Counted from the stretch's first letter, positions 8,480 to 17,882 are shown. The stretch is 64,000 nt of DNA from Terrimonas pollutisoli (GCF_029360765.1 NZ_JARKNA010000024.1:1-64000); one strand, 5' to 3'. Notes: generated by a model from the sequence alone, not told the origin. A program made the numbers and translations.

Positions 8480-10453
8480 CTACTCTTTTTTATTATTCAT
8501 GATCAGGTATTTCGCCGTTTCAAAAAATGCGGACGTAAAGGTTGCTAAATTTTGGCGGACAGAATCTCTCTTCTCTTTGTTATACAAAGAATCATTGAAA
8601 CGGATGGGGACCATCCTGGTATCGGGGAAGTTCAGGTTTTTGGTGAAATAGTAATCATCTGTTACCAGGCCTATTCTACCTGCCGTATTGGTGATAAAAG
8701 CATAATTATTTTTCTTGGCCGGATCCAGCAAATCGCGGCCCAATGTAGTGTTGACATAAGGTTGTTGAACCATGCCGGCTATCGTAGGTAACACATCAAT
8801 CTGGGAAACTACTTCACTCCTTTTCTGTGGTTTTAATAAGTAGGGTGCGTAAAACAGCAAGGGCACATGTTCGTCTGTCAATCGCTGGCTTGTCCATGCT
8901 GCTGGATATACTGCATTTGCATTACCTGCCACACCATGATCCCCAATAAAAACAAAAATGGTATTATGGAAATAAGCCTCCTTTTCGGCAGCTTCTATAA
9001 ATTTTTTAAAGCAGTAATCGGAATAGCGAAAAGTATTATACTCATCCAGCGATTCAAATCCATACCTGACCAGTTCTTCTTCCGTTACAATTGATCGCAC
9101 AAAATCCGTATCGTTGGCCGGTATCATATATGGCCTGTGATTATCCGAGGTTTGAATAATAGCAAAAAAAGGTTTCTGCTGTCGCCTGAAAACGTTATTC
9201 GCTTCCAGGAAAAGGTCTTTATCGCTAATACCCCAAACATTGACCTTTGGTGATTTAAAACTTCCCTCCGTGTGCATCTGCAAATCATCAATGTTTTTAA
9301 GCAGGCCGCCAAAATTGTTGAACTCGGGACTGCCACCTAAAAAATAGTGTTTGTTATAACCCTCAAAATTATTAATGATGGTATGCTGCTTTATCGCCAG
9401 CGGATTGCGGGTTGAAAATTTGAAGAGTTGTGCATCCGGTATCCCTGTAATTATCGCAAACAATCCTCTTGCAGTAGAAAAGTGAGGTGAAAAGCAACGT
9501 TCGAAAAAAATCCCGTTCTTACAAAGTGAATCAAAATACGGAGTAGTGTTTAGCGGGTTGCCACTCATCGTGCTTTTATACATGCTAAAGGACTCACACA
9601 TCACCAACACTACGTTCGGTCGGCTCTCCAGTGCTTTACTGCCGGGGGAAATAATTCTGCGGTAAGAAAAATTAGTTGCATCGGGTAGTTGCATCCACTC
9701 TGCCATGACGGGAAATGCTTCTCTTGCTTTTTGCTCATTGAACTCCGGCTTACGCAATTTAAGCGTGGCGAAAAAATTTTGCAACGGGTTTAATGCGAGA
9801 TACGACTTAAAACTGTCTTCGAATACAAAACATTGTTTCCAGGTAAGTGGTGTCAACGCAATTCTTCCATAAATAAAAACAAAAAGTATTATGGCAGTGA
9901 TGATAAAAAATTTCCTCTTGTACGGAATTTTAAGTCCATCCGTGCTGGTGATGACCCGCCAGTGACTCTTACGATACATCCAGCGAAAAAGAAGAACGGT
10001 AATCAATAATCCAATTACCATCCAAAACAATGGATAGGTTTGCCACATCATTGTTAATGAGATACCGGGATCTTCTACAAAATTCATCGCTCCGGCATCG
10101 AGGCGGGTGTGATTGTAAGAAAAGCTGCCAAAATCAGCAGCAAAAAAGAAAAACACAACAAAGGTGACCGCAGCCAGGTACCAGGTCCACCATTTTTTAT
10201 TGCGGGCCGAATAAAAAGGTGAAAACTGCTGGAACATGCTAACTATTACAATCGGCAATAATATGATAGCAATCCAGCGAAGATCATATTGTATCCCCAT
10301 CAAAAAAGAAGGGATAAGATCCCGGAATGAGAAATTGTCGGGCTTAAAAGCAAAATAAGTAGCTAAGCGGAATAGGGTAAAGATCAACAGGAATATTAAA
10401 AAGAGATTAATAACCCAGAGTATTGTTTTCGGTATTTTATACCTTTTTAACAT
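8480..10453 (-). CDS. LTA synthase-type sulfatase / phosphoglycerol transferase
   Basis: A 657-residue inner-membrane enzyme with five predicted helices in the first 200 residues and a C-terminal alkaline-phosphatase/sulfatase domain outside the membrane. Catalytic landmarks are VVLVMCESFS (metal-ligand glutamate), the threonine nucleophile region FSTARGLFAIITG, WGISDKDLF, and the metal-binding GDHGV. The family transfers phosphoglycerol or phosphoethanolamine groups to envelope glycolipids or glycans. Gram-negative Bacteroidota lack classical lipoteichoic acid, so the true acceptor here is unknown. It is divergent from the PAP2 phosphatase gene; the two could act on the same lipid products, which is inference. 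Confidence 0.88.
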   Translation of the reverse strand: MLKRYKIPKTILWVINLFLIFLLIFTLFRLATYFAFKPDNFSFRDLIPSFLMGIQYDLRWIAIILLPIVIVSMFQQFSPFYSARNKKWWTWYLAAVTFVVFFFFAADFGSFSYNHTRLDAGAMNFVEDPGISLTMMWQTYPLFWMVIGLLITVLLFRWMYRKSHWRVITSTDGLKIPYKRKFFIITAIILFVFIYGRIALTPLTWKQCFVFEDSFKSYLALNPLQNFFATLKLRKPEFNEQKAREAFPVMAEWMQLPDATNFSYRRIISPGSKALESRPNVVLVMCESFSMYKSTMSGNPLNTTPYFDSLCKNGIFFERCFSPHFSTARGLFAIITGIPDAQLFKFSTRNPLAIKQHTIINNFEGYNKHYFLGGSPEFNNFGGLLKNIDDLQMHTEGSFKSPKVNVWGISDKDLFLEANNVFRRQQKPFFAIIQTSDNHRPYMIPANDTDFVRSIVTEEELVRYGFESLDEYNTFRYSDYCFKKFIEAAEKEAYFHNTIFVFIGDHGVAGNANAVYPAAWTSQRLTDEHVPLLFYAPYLLKPQKRSEVVSQIDVLPTIAGMVQQPYVNTTLGRDLLDPAKKNNYAFITNTAGRIGLVTDDYYFTKNLNFPDTRMVPIRFNDSLYNKEKRDSVRQNLATFTSAFFETAKYLIMNNKKE

Positions 10454-10573
10454 GAAGATCTGTTACGATTTTTATACAAATTGAAGATTGCAAAAGAAGA
10501 TAATTTCCACGGTTCAGGCAATAGCCGGTTCGTTAATCTTTGTCCTGTTTTGTCCCATTAAAACGGTAATCGG

Positions 10574-10581
10574 TATTTTTG
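10574..10581 (+). promoter_or_regulatory. PAP2 gene promoter -7 box close to the start codon
   Basis: TATTTTTG fits TAnnTTTG exactly and ends 5 nt before ATG 10587. A TTTTG lies about 21 nt upstream at 10548-10552. The spacing implies a transcript starting at or next to the ATG. Confidence 0.5.
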
Positions 10582-10586
10582 GCACC

Positions 10587-11198
10587 ATGTTTTTGCTTTC
10601 GCTTTTAAAAAATCTTGAAAAATGGGATCAATGGTTGTTTATTCAAATCAACACCACACTAGCCAATCCTGTTTTTGACAACCTGATGCCGTTTATGCGT
10701 TATGCACTTAACTGGGCACCTCTTTATTTGTTCCTTGCTGTTTTTGCGCTATTGAACTACAAAGGTAAAGGCGCCTGGTGGATTCTATTCTTTATTACGA
10801 CAGTTGCAATGACAGATATTATCGGTAATAACCTTTTCAAACATGTTTTTCAACGCATACGTCCCTGTGGTGATCCGGATTTCTACATACATGTGCGGCT
10901 GTTAGCTGATCATTGTTCTACCGGCTACAGTTTTGTTTCCAATCATGCCGCTAATCATTTTGGTTTGGCCACGTTCTTTTATTTAACAGCGAGACCGTTA
11001 TTAAAAAATTGGGCGGCTATTGCGTTTGTTTGGGCAGGATTGGTTGCTTATGCACAGGTATACATTGGTATACACTATCCTTTCGATATTCTTGGCGGCG
11101 CAATGCTGGGAGTGATTTGTGGGTTCCTGACAGGCACTCTTTTTAATAAGCGATACGGAATCGCTATCTTCGATGTACAATCAACTGTTTCTTCTTAA
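10587..11198 (+). CDS. PAP2 family lipid phosphatase
   Basis: About 203 residues with several membrane helices and the three PAP2 motifs: KHVFQRIRP (KX6RP form), a variant second motif SFVSNHAANHFG, and YIGIHYPFDILGG with the catalytic histidine and aspartate. It removes phosphate from a membrane lipid such as undecaprenyl pyrophosphate or phosphatidate at the periplasmic face. The frame is open back to a TTG at 10488. I prefer ATG 10587 because the family normally starts just before the LLSLLKNLEKWDQWLF helix and a promoter box ends 5 nt upstream of it. The next gene starts directly after its stop codon, so the two form an operon. Confidence 0.87.
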   Translation: MFLLSLLKNLEKWDQWLFIQINTTLANPVFDNLMPFMRYALNWAPLYLFLAVFALLNYKGKGAWWILFFITTVAMTDIIGNNLFKHVFQRIRPCGDPDFYIHVRLLADHCSTGYSFVSNHAANHFGLATFFYLTARPLLKNWAAIAFVWAGLVAYAQVYIGIHYPFDILGGAMLGVICGFLTGTLFNKRYGIAIFDVQSTVSS

Positions 11199-12491
11199 AT
11201 GGAAATATTTATTCTGGCAGGCCTTATCCTGCTAAATGGCCTTTTCTCGATGGCCGAAATTGCGTTGGTTTCTGCAAGAAAATCCAGGTTGGAAGTACAG
11301 GCAAATAAGGGAGACAAAAAAGCCGACGAAGCACTTAAACTCGCCAACAAACCAGAAACTTTTCTTTCGACAGTACAAATGGGTATAACCGTTATTGGTA
11401 TCCTGACTGGTATTTACTCAGGCGAAAAAATCACTGATAATTTTTCTGAATTTCTCAACCAATGGCATGCGCTGGTACCTTACAGTCATGGAATAGCTAC
11501 TGCTATTGTCGTAATTATTGTTACTTATTTTTCCATCGTATTTGGTGAACTGGTTCCAAAAAGATTAGGACTCTCCCGCCCTGAAACCATAGCGAAAGCG
11601 GTGGCTCAACCAATGAGGGTAGTTAGCATCATTACGCATCCTTTTATCTGGCTGTTGAGTAAATCAAGTAATATTATTGTAAAGATTTTTGGCTTAAAGC
11701 CCAGCGACACCCAGGTAACTGAAGAAGAGATCAAGGCCATCATCAGTGAAGGAACCGAACAGGGAACCATTGAAGAAACCGAACAGGAAATCATAGAGCG
11801 GGTGTTTCATCTAAGCGATAGAAATATTACTTCACTAATGACACATCGCAGCGATATCATTTGGTTCAACCTTGACGATACAGAGGAAACGATAAAAGAA
11901 AAAATAACGGGCGAACCACACTCCATTTATCCCATCTGTGACAATTCGATCGACAATATCAAAGGTGTTGTGGCCATCAAGGACATGTATGTAAGTGATG
12001 ATAATATCTTATTCAAGGACCTGATGCGGCCTGCCTTGTTTGTTCCGGAAAACAATACTGCTTTCCAGGTAATGGAAAAATTCAAAGAATCAAAATTGCA
12101 TTCCTGTTTTATTGTTGATGAATACGGAAGCATACTGGGTATGATCACCCTCAATGATATTTTGGAAGCCATCATCGGTGAAATGCCACAACCGGACATG
12201 GAAGACTATGAAATCACCGAACGGGAAGACGGCTCATTCCTGGTAGATGCGCAAATACCTTTTTATGATTTTCTTACCCGCTTCGAAAAAGCCGAATGGA
12301 TGAATGAAGGCGAACAGGAATTTGATACGCTGGCTGGCTTTATCCTTCACCGGTTGGAACGTATTCCCCACACAGGCGATAAGCTGGAATGGAAAGGATT
12401 TGCTATAGAAATTATCGACATGGATGGTCACCGCATCGACAAAGTATTAGTGAAAATCAGTAAAGCGTTGAGAGAAGAAATGGAAGAGTAA
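11199..12491 (+). CDS. CNNM/CorC (hemolysin family) membrane protein
   Basis: A 430-residue protein with the standard three-part layout. First is an N-terminal DUF21 membrane domain (helices to about residue 150, with FGELVPKRLGLSRPE). Next is a CBS-domain pair (about residues 200-335, with MTHRSDIIWFNLDD and HSCFIVDEYGSILGMITLND). Last is a C-terminal CorC_HlyC domain (LAGFILHRLERIPHTGD). Relatives are Mg2+/Na+ transporters or efflux regulators; the hemolysin name is historical. The ATG follows the PAP2 stop with no gap, so translation is probably coupled. Its 3' end borders an AT-rich inverted repeat. Confidence 0.9.
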   Translation: MEIFILAGLILLNGLFSMAEIALVSARKSRLEVQANKGDKKADEALKLANKPETFLSTVQMGITVIGILTGIYSGEKITDNFSEFLNQWHALVPYSHGIATAIVVIIVTYFSIVFGELVPKRLGLSRPETIAKAVAQPMRVVSIITHPFIWLLSKSSNIIVKIFGLKPSDTQVTEEEIKAIISEGTEQGTIEETEQEIIERVFHLSDRNITSLMTHRSDIIWFNLDDTEETIKEKITGEPHSIYPICDNSIDNIKGVVAIKDMYVSDDNILFKDLMRPALFVPENNTAFQVMEKFKESKLHSCFIVDEYGSILGMITLNDILEAIIGEMPQPDMEDYEITEREDGSFLVDAQIPFYDFLTRFEKAEWMNEGEQEFDTLAGFILHRLERIPHTGDKLEWKGFAIEIIDMDGHRIDKVLVKISKALREEMEE

Positions 12492-12494
12492 GTT

Positions 12495-12585
12495 AGTTGA
12501 ATAGGTTTAAGAAGTTCAAAAAGTTTCAGAAGTTGAATGCCCGTTTTAAACCTATTAAACCCTTTAAACCTTTTGAACCTAATAA
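12495..12585. repeat. AT-rich inverted repeat at a convergent junction
   Basis: The left arm holds AGGTTTAAGAAGTTCAAAAAG; positions 12546-12580 carry TTTTAAACCTATTAAACCC and TTTAAACCTTTTGAACC. The arms are partly complementary. The element lies between convergent stops at 12491 and 12579. Similar elements are at 23197-23325 and 56325-56432. Confidence 0.7.
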
Positions 12586-13133
12586 TTAATCTCCGCTTCC
12601 TTTTCAGGATAATCCAACTTCGTACTTTTTCTTTTTCCACCCACTGTTACATGCATTAGATTGATCTGGTCTGAATAAAGCTCATGCATCAGGCTGTTGG
12701 TAATTTCTATTTTCTTTGCGACAGGTATATCATTAACCTGGAAATAACTGTAAATAGCATCATTATCTTTTTCGTAGCCGAGATAGTGGAATTGAACCGG
12801 CTTTCCATCAACTTCTATTTTGAGATGCCCCTGTACAAACTGATTCACTAGTTTTTCCATGGCCGGCCGGTCTGGCGGATTGATGAGGTCAACCTTGGTT
12901 TTATAATTCATCCCCAGTACTTTTTCAAAATCATCTGTAAACAGCTTGCAGCTGATTTCCAGTGTTTTTTCATCGGCATTATGATTGATCTCGGTCACAC
13001 TTACATGCAAAGGATGAATGGCATTCACGGCCCCCTCCGGCCATAAGAGTTTCCCCTCATATTCGTTTCCCTTTGGATATATAGCGGCCGGAATAAGTAA
13101 AGCAAAGAGCCATTTATTGAACAATGTTGCCAT
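12579..13133 (-). CDS. DUF6702 family exported protein
   Basis: About 184 residues with a hydrophobic N-terminus (MATLFNKWLFALLIPAAIYP) that may be a signal peptide or anchor. The DUF6702 hallmark HPLHVSVTEINHNADEKTLE follows, with FTDDFEKVL and a C-terminal block QINLMHVTVGGKRKS. The histidines around the HPLHVS motif could bind metal, but that is inference. I chose ATG 13133; an earlier ATG at 13241 would leave only 2 nt to the divergent HupE start and put a basic stretch before the signal. Bacteroidota genomes often keep this gene beside HupE/UreJ and M1 peptidase genes, as here. Function unknown. Confidence 0.8.
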   Translation of the reverse strand: MATLFNKWLFALLIPAAIYPKGNEYEGKLLWPEGAVNAIHPLHVSVTEINHNADEKTLEISCKLFTDDFEKVLGMNYKTKVDLINPPDRPAMEKLVNQFVQGHLKIEVDGKPVQFHYLGYEKDNDAIYSYFQVNDIPVAKKIEITNSLMHELYSDQINLMHVTVGGKRKSTKLDYPEKEAEINY

Positions 13134-13243
13134 TAAAAGAAATTTTTTTTTGGTTACAAAAGTCTGGCTTATTTTGAAGCCTTGCAAATACACGACGTTA
13201 AAATTACAGGAACGGTTTACAGGCCGACCCTCTAAAAACAATC

Positions 13244-13822
13244 ATGGGAGATTTCGGGTTTTATTTTCGACTCGGTTGGGAGCATATTATAAGTCTTGAT
13301 GCACTGGATCACCAGCTCTTTATAGCTGCTCTCGCTGCTATCTATTTGCTAAAAGACTGGAAACAGGTATTACTCCTTGTAACAGCCTTCACCATTGGTC
13401 ATTCGCTAACACTTGCACTCAGCGTATTCGACATTATCCGATTTCCTTCAAACTGGGTGGAATTCCTGATCCCGGTAACGATCGTGATAACAGCCATATC
13501 TAATTTGTTTCAAAAAAAATTTACCGAACGATCGATACGCATCAACTATTTTCTTGCGCTGTTCTTTGGCTTGATACATGGAATGGGTTTTGCCAATTCC
13601 ATTCGTTTTATGCTGGCAAAGGATCAGAATATCGGCTGGGGATTATTTGGCTTTAATGCAGGGCTCGAAGTGGGACAAATTGTTGTCGTATTGATTTTAT
13701 TAATAGCAGCCCACCTGATTGTTAATCTATCGAGAGTAAACAGGAAAGATTGGGTAATATTTTTATCTGCATCGGTATTCAGCCTGGCATTAAAAATTGC
13801 GCTGGAAAGAATCCCTGTTTAA
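13244..13822 (+). CDS. HupE/UreJ family membrane protein
   Basis: A 192-residue polytopic protein with about six helices. It keeps the HupE/UreJ pattern of histidines at helix ends: GWEHIISLDALDHQLFIAAL, TIGHSLTLALS and GLIHGMGFAN. Known relatives move nickel or cobalt, or are coded near hydrogenase and urease genes; none of those genes is here. It starts about 110 bp from the divergent DUF6702 gene and ends 21 bp before the M1 peptidase gene, with which it is probably co-transcribed. The metal, if any, is unknown. Confidence 0.85.
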   Translation: MGDFGFYFRLGWEHIISLDALDHQLFIAALAAIYLLKDWKQVLLLVTAFTIGHSLTLALSVFDIIRFPSNWVEFLIPVTIVITAISNLFQKKFTERSIRINYFLALFFGLIHGMGFANSIRFMLAKDQNIGWGLFGFNAGLEVGQIVVVLILLIAAHLIVNLSRVNRKDWVIFLSASVFSLALKIALERIPV

Positions 13823-13843
13823 AAAATCATTGCATTTTCTAAA

Positions 13844-16246
13844 ATGAACAATAAAAACAAACACATGAAAAAGGTTGGTTCTCTTTTAATGATGCTGGCC
13901 GGATTTGGTTCTGCAGCGGTGGCACAGAACATTCAAAACAATCCGGGCAGCAATCATGGTAACAAGTTTGAACAGTTGGGTAGCATCATGCCAACGCCAA
14001 ACGAATACCGCACTGCCAGTGGCGCACCTGGCCCAAAGTACTGGCAACAACGTGCCGATTATGATATCAAGTGCGAACTGGATGAAAAGAATTTGAAACT
14101 AAACGGTAGTGAAACGGTGACTTATTTTAACAACTCGCCTAACACACTTACCTATCTCTGGTTGCAGTTGGATGAAAACGAGCACAACAATTTGAAAAAT
14201 GCGAATTATCAGACCAGTAACAGGATGATCAGCCAGGTAAATCCAAAACAGTTGGATAGAGCTAGGTCTACTACTTCTGATAATGGCTTTGGTTTCAACA
14301 TTCTTAAATTAACAGATGCTACAGGTAAGGCATTGAAGTATACCATCAATAAAACAATGATGCGTGTGGAATTACCTACTGAATTAAAAGCCGGCCAACG
14401 CTTTGTTTTTAAACTGGATTGGAACTATAAAATATCTGATCGCATGTCTGAAGGCGGACGTGGTGGTTATGAATATTTTCCGGAAGATGGCAACCACCTG
14501 TTTACGATGGCGCAATGGTATCCCCGACTCTGTGTGTACAGCGATTTCCAGGGCTGGCAAAATCACCAGTTCACAGGCCGTGGTGAATTTGCGTTGACCT
14601 TTGGCAGCTTTAAGGTGCAAATGACTGTACCGGCAGACCATGTGGTAGGCTCTACTGGTGAATGTTTGAACTATGCCGCTAACCTTAGTCCTGAACAATT
14701 GGCTCGCTGGAAGAAAGCGCAAACCTGCAAAGAACCGGTTGAAATTGTTACACTGGCTGAAGCAAAGACTGCGGAAAAAAATAAAAGTACCAAAACAAAA
14801 ACATGGATCTATAAAGCTGATAACGTTCGGGATTTCGCCTGGACCAGCAGCCGCAAATTTGTTTGGGATGCAATGCCGGTAACAGTTGAAGGCAAAAAAA
14901 TCATGGCCATGAGTTTTTATGGAAAAGAAGCTTATGGTTTGTATCGTCCTTTTTCTACCAAAGCTGTTGCTCATACCATTAAAAGTTATTCCAAATTCAC
15001 TATTCCTTATCCTTACCCTGTGGCACAAAGTATAGAAGCAGCAAATGGGATGGAATACCCTATGATTTGCTTCAACTATGGCCGTACGGAAAAAGATGGC
15101 AGCTACAGCGAAGGAACAAAATATGGAATGTTGGGTGTGATCATCCACGAAGTGGGACACAACTTCTTCCCGATGATCATCAACAGCGATGAACGTCAAT
15201 GGAGCTGGATGGACGAAGGCCTGAATTCATTTGTTGAATACCTGACGGAAGAATTGTGGGATAACAAATTTCCCGTTAGAGGCAAAGGCCCGGCTTATAC
15301 AATTGTTGACTACATGAAGTTGCCCAAAGATCAGTTGGAGCCAATCATGAGCAACTCGGAGAACATTATCGGCTTCGGGCCTAATGCGTATACAAAACCT
15401 GCAACTGGTTTGAATATGTTACGTGAAACCATTATGGGTCGTGAGTTATTTGACTATGCATTTAAGGAATATGCAAGAAGATGGGCCTTCAAACACCCTG
15501 AACCAGCTGACTTCTTTCGTACGATGGAAGATGCCAGTGGTGAAGATCTCGACTGGTTCTGGAGAGGTTGGTTCTATGGAACGGATGCCTGCGATATTTC
15601 ATTGGATACCGTAAAGTTTGCAAAAGCTGACCTGGCAGCTGCTCCGCCCGATTCTAAAGAAAGGACGGTTACCCGCAAACTTGACAAACCACAAACATCA
15701 GCTTATGATGATCTTTCAAAAATTCGTAACCGTGGCGCCGGCCTTCGCTTTGAAACCGATGCTGATACCACGCTGCGTGATTTTTACTGGAGGTATGCCC
15801 GTGGTTTGGAGCCTTATGACAGCACATCGTATGAAGTAAAACTTCCTGCAAGGGAAGCGGAGGCATTGAATGCGGAAGAAAAAGAAAAGTATGGCAATAC
15901 CAATATGTACGAACTTACCTTTAGTAACAAAGGCGGCCTTGTAATGCCGATCATCGTTGAGTGGACCTATAAGGATGGCACTACAGAAGTAGATCGCATT
16001 CCCGCGCAGATTTGGCGTCACAATGAAAATAAAGTGGTGAAGACATTTGTGAAAAATAAAGAGGTGGCTTCAATCAAATTGGACCCATTCAGGGAAACAG
16101 CTGATATCAACACGGATAATAACAGCTGGAACGAAATACCACAGCCGTCTAAATTCACGATCTTTAAACAAAAAGCCGGCGCGGCCCGTGGACAAAGCCA
16201 GGGCATTAACCCGATGCAGAAAGCAAAAGAAAAGAAAGGATTTTAA
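13844..16246 (+). CDS. M1 family zinc aminopeptidase, exported
   Basis: An 800-residue gluzincin with a signal peptide (ATG 13844, or the second ATG at 13865, MKKVGSLLMMLAGFGS, ending AVAQN). The catalytic site is clear: HEVGH at about residues 435-439 and the third zinc ligand in WMDEGLNSF about 19 residues later. The N-terminal beta domain begins with YDIKCELDEKNLKLNGSETV. After the catalytic part is a domain of about 200 residues and a lysine-rich tail. It probably trims peptides in the periplasm or at the surface. The canonical M1 GAMEN motif appears here as ANGMEYP. It is likely co-transcribed with HupE and ends at a strong terminator. Confidence 0.9.
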   Translation: MNNKNKHMKKVGSLLMMLAGFGSAAVAQNIQNNPGSNHGNKFEQLGSIMPTPNEYRTASGAPGPKYWQQRADYDIKCELDEKNLKLNGSETVTYFNNSPNTLTYLWLQLDENEHNNLKNANYQTSNRMISQVNPKQLDRARSTTSDNGFGFNILKLTDATGKALKYTINKTMMRVELPTELKAGQRFVFKLDWNYKISDRMSEGGRGGYEYFPEDGNHLFTMAQWYPRLCVYSDFQGWQNHQFTGRGEFALTFGSFKVQMTVPADHVVGSTGECLNYAANLSPEQLARWKKAQTCKEPVEIVTLAEAKTAEKNKSTKTKTWIYKADNVRDFAWTSSRKFVWDAMPVTVEGKKIMAMSFYGKEAYGLYRPFSTKAVAHTIKSYSKFTIPYPYPVAQSIEAANGMEYPMICFNYGRTEKDGSYSEGTKYGMLGVIIHEVGHNFFPMIINSDERQWSWMDEGLNSFVEYLTEELWDNKFPVRGKGPAYTIVDYMKLPKDQLEPIMSNSENIIGFGPNAYTKPATGLNMLRETIMGRELFDYAFKEYARRWAFKHPEPADFFRTMEDASGEDLDWFWRGWFYGTDACDISLDTVKFAKADLAAAPPDSKERTVTRKLDKPQTSAYDDLSKIRNRGAGLRFETDADTTLRDFYWRYARGLEPYDSTSYEVKLPAREAEALNAEEKEKYGNTNMYELTFSNKGGLVMPIIVEWTYKDGTTEVDRIPAQIWRHNENKVVKTFVKNKEVASIKLDPFRETADINTDNNSWNEIPQPSKFTIFKQKAGAARGQSQGINPMQKAKEKKGF

Positions 16247-16275
16247 TTTTCGCTTGTTCTATATTTAACTCAAGG

Positions 16276-16313
16276 AAAGGAGGCATTTCTAAACAAATGC
16301 CTCCTTTTTTTAT
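16276..16313 (+). terminator. rho-independent terminator after the M1 peptidase gene
   Basis: AAAGGAGGCATTT and AAATGCCTCCTTT form a perfect 13-bp stem with a 6-nt loop, followed by a T-run. Confidence 0.88.
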
Positions 16314-16318
16314 CTTTA
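16311..16318 (+). promoter_or_regulatory. possible esterase promoter -7 box
   Basis: TATCTTTA is one mismatch from TAnnTTTG and ends 4 nt before ATG 16323. It overlaps the T-run of the preceding terminator. There is no clear -33 box. Confidence 0.3.
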
Positions 16319-16322
16319 ATGC

Positions 16323-17147
16323 ATGAAAAAACATTTCCTCATTATCCTGTTGATCGCATTTGCTATAAACTCCCCGGCTGCCATTGTGGATACCGTGGTT
16401 ATTCGCAGTAAGGTTATGTCGAAAAATATCAAATGCATAGTGATAAGACCAGGGAAGAAAAAAGATAAAGCAACGACCTTCCCTGTTGTCTACTTATTAC
16501 ATGGCTATAGCGGTAATTATAGCAATTGGATTTTAAAAGTACCCGCACTTAAGCAATATGCGGATGAATATAAATTGATGATCGTATGCCCGGATGGAGA
16601 TTATAGCAGTTGGTATTTTGACAGCCCGGTTGATTCATCCATGAAATACGAAACATATATCGCCAAAGAAGTACCTGAGTATATTGATGCGCATTATCCA
16701 ACCATCAAAGGAAGAAAAGGAAGAGCCATCACCGGTTTGAGCATGGGTGGTCATGGCGGGCTATTCTTAGGATTTCGCCATGCCGATACATTCGGCGCCT
16801 GTGGCAGTATGAGCGGCGGTGTTGACTTAAATGCATCCAGAAACAAATTCGATATCATCAAACGCATTGGCGATACCATTTCGCATGCGGATAACTGGAA
16901 ACAATACTCCGTTATCAATATTGTTGAAAACTATCCAAAAGACTCCCTGGCGATAATTATAGATTGTGGCACTGAAGACTTTTTCTATACCATCAACCAG
17001 GACCTGCATGAGAGAATGCTTACATTAAAAATCCCGCATGATTATATTGAGCGTCCCGGTAAACATGATTGGAATTACTGGGATAATGCGATAAAGTATC
17101 AGTTGTTATTTTTCAGAGATTATTTTAAGAAAATGAATACAGAATAG
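16323..17147 (+). CDS. exported esterase, alpha/beta hydrolase (esterase D type)
   Basis: A 274-residue secreted hydrolase of the putative-esterase family (PF00756 type). The signal peptide ends about residue 20 (AFAINSPAAI). The catalytic triad is readable: serine in GLSMGGHGG, aspartate in IIIDCGTEDFFY, and histidine in PGKHDWNYWDNAI. The oxyanion region is VYLLHGYSGNYSNW. Relatives cleave acyl or feruloyl esters, formylglutathione or siderophores; substrate is not predictable here. It stands alone after a terminator and before a small basic ORF. Confidence 0.87.
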   Translation: MKKHFLIILLIAFAINSPAAIVDTVVIRSKVMSKNIKCIVIRPGKKKDKATTFPVVYLLHGYSGNYSNWILKVPALKQYADEYKLMIVCPDGDYSSWYFDSPVDSSMKYETYIAKEVPEYIDAHYPTIKGRKGRAITGLSMGGHGGLFLGFRHADTFGACGSMSGGVDLNASRNKFDIIKRIGDTISHADNWKQYSVINIVENYPKDSLAIIIDCGTEDFFYTINQDLHERMLTLKIPHDYIERPGKHDWNYWDNAIKYQLLFFRDYFKKMNTE

Positions 17148-17179
17148 AGAAAAAACTCTTTATCATTCGACAAACTTAT

Positions 17180-17416
17180 ATGCCCGCAAAAATGAAAATA
17201 AAAAGAAAGGTATTCTCATTCACAACTCTATTATCAGCCGTTAAAAGGCTGTCTGATGAAGAAAGGCAATTACTGCGTATGCAATTATTCGCTCCTGACG
17301 CTCTCAATGAAATGAAAGCGTTTGAAGCTCAACTAAAGAAAAAGAAATTACTGGTAAAAAAAACCGATGCAGAAGCTGTTGGCCTTACTACTTCTATACG
17401 TCGCAAAAAAATGTAA
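17180..17416 (+). CDS. small basic protein, antitoxin-like N-terminus
   Basis: 78 residues, strongly basic, with one predicted helix-rich segment containing LLSAVKRLSDEERQLLRMQL. That pattern (LSxEERxxLxxxL) is common at the start of short Bacteroidota antitoxin-like proteins, but no toxin gene is next to it. A second ATG four codons in (MKIKRK) is an equally good start. It ends with a poly-lysine tail. It could be an orphan regulator, a decayed antitoxin, or a small nucleic-acid-binding protein. Confidence 0.5.
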   Translation: MPAKMKIKRKVFSFTTLLSAVKRLSDEERQLLRMQLFAPDALNEMKAFEAQLKKKKLLVKKTDAEAVGLTTSIRRKKM

Positions 17417-17420
17417 AAAT

Positions 17421-17882
17421 CTATTTCTGAGGCTGCTCATATTTTAATCCTATTGGCAGCATTAATGTCCCTTTATTATAAATATCAACATAAATAGTTA
17501 CAGTGTCTCTGGTGCTTTGAGTCAGAAAAACATATTTGTCCAGCAAACCTAACTTACCACTTATTGGCATCCCCGTATATCTATTGTTGATTTTGATTGC
17601 AGGTTCTTTGTAGTTCGGATCCTCTGTTGTCATCCTCGATAAAAGTGCCAGCTTTTGATTGTCTTGTGTTTTAAGTCCTGATAAAAAAATGTAAGCGTTA
17701 GTTATACTTTTCTCTTGATTACCTTTTTTAAGTTTTAAAGGATTTTGTGCAGTAAATCCATAAGAACTGTCTATTGAGTTCAATAATTTCGTAAAATCCT
17801 TTTGACCATAAGAAGTGTTTGACAAAACGATGAGTGTAGTGAAAATGATGGAGAATGAAGTTTTCGAGATGGGACTGTTCAT
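17421..17882 (-). CDS. hypothetical exported protein
   Basis: 153 residues with a signal peptide ending about residue 26 (LIVLSNTSYGQKD). The mature part has a helix-like first half and a beta-rich second half (KYVFLTQSTRDTVTIYVDIY). I do not recognise the family. It is convergent with the small basic ORF, with only 4 nt between the stops. Composition is more AT-rich than neighbours. Confidence 0.65.
   Translation of the reverse strand: MNSPISKTSFSIIFTTLIVLSNTSYGQKDFTKLLNSIDSSYGFTAQNPLKLKKGNQEKSITNAYIFLSGLKTQDNQKLALLSRMTTEDPNYKEPAIKINNRYTGMPISGKLGLLDKYVFLTQSTRDTVTIYVDIYNKGTLMLPIGLKYEQPQK

Noticed and set aside
14384..15199. 271-codon open frame antisense to the M1 peptidase gene
   Set aside because: It is rich in F, H, C and R runs typical of an antisense shadow and lies fully inside a gene with clear catalytic motifs.
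17180..17882. Toxin-antitoxin pair formed by the small basic ORF and the exported protein
   Set aside because: The genes are convergent and the second has a signal peptide, so they are not a toxin-antitoxin operon.
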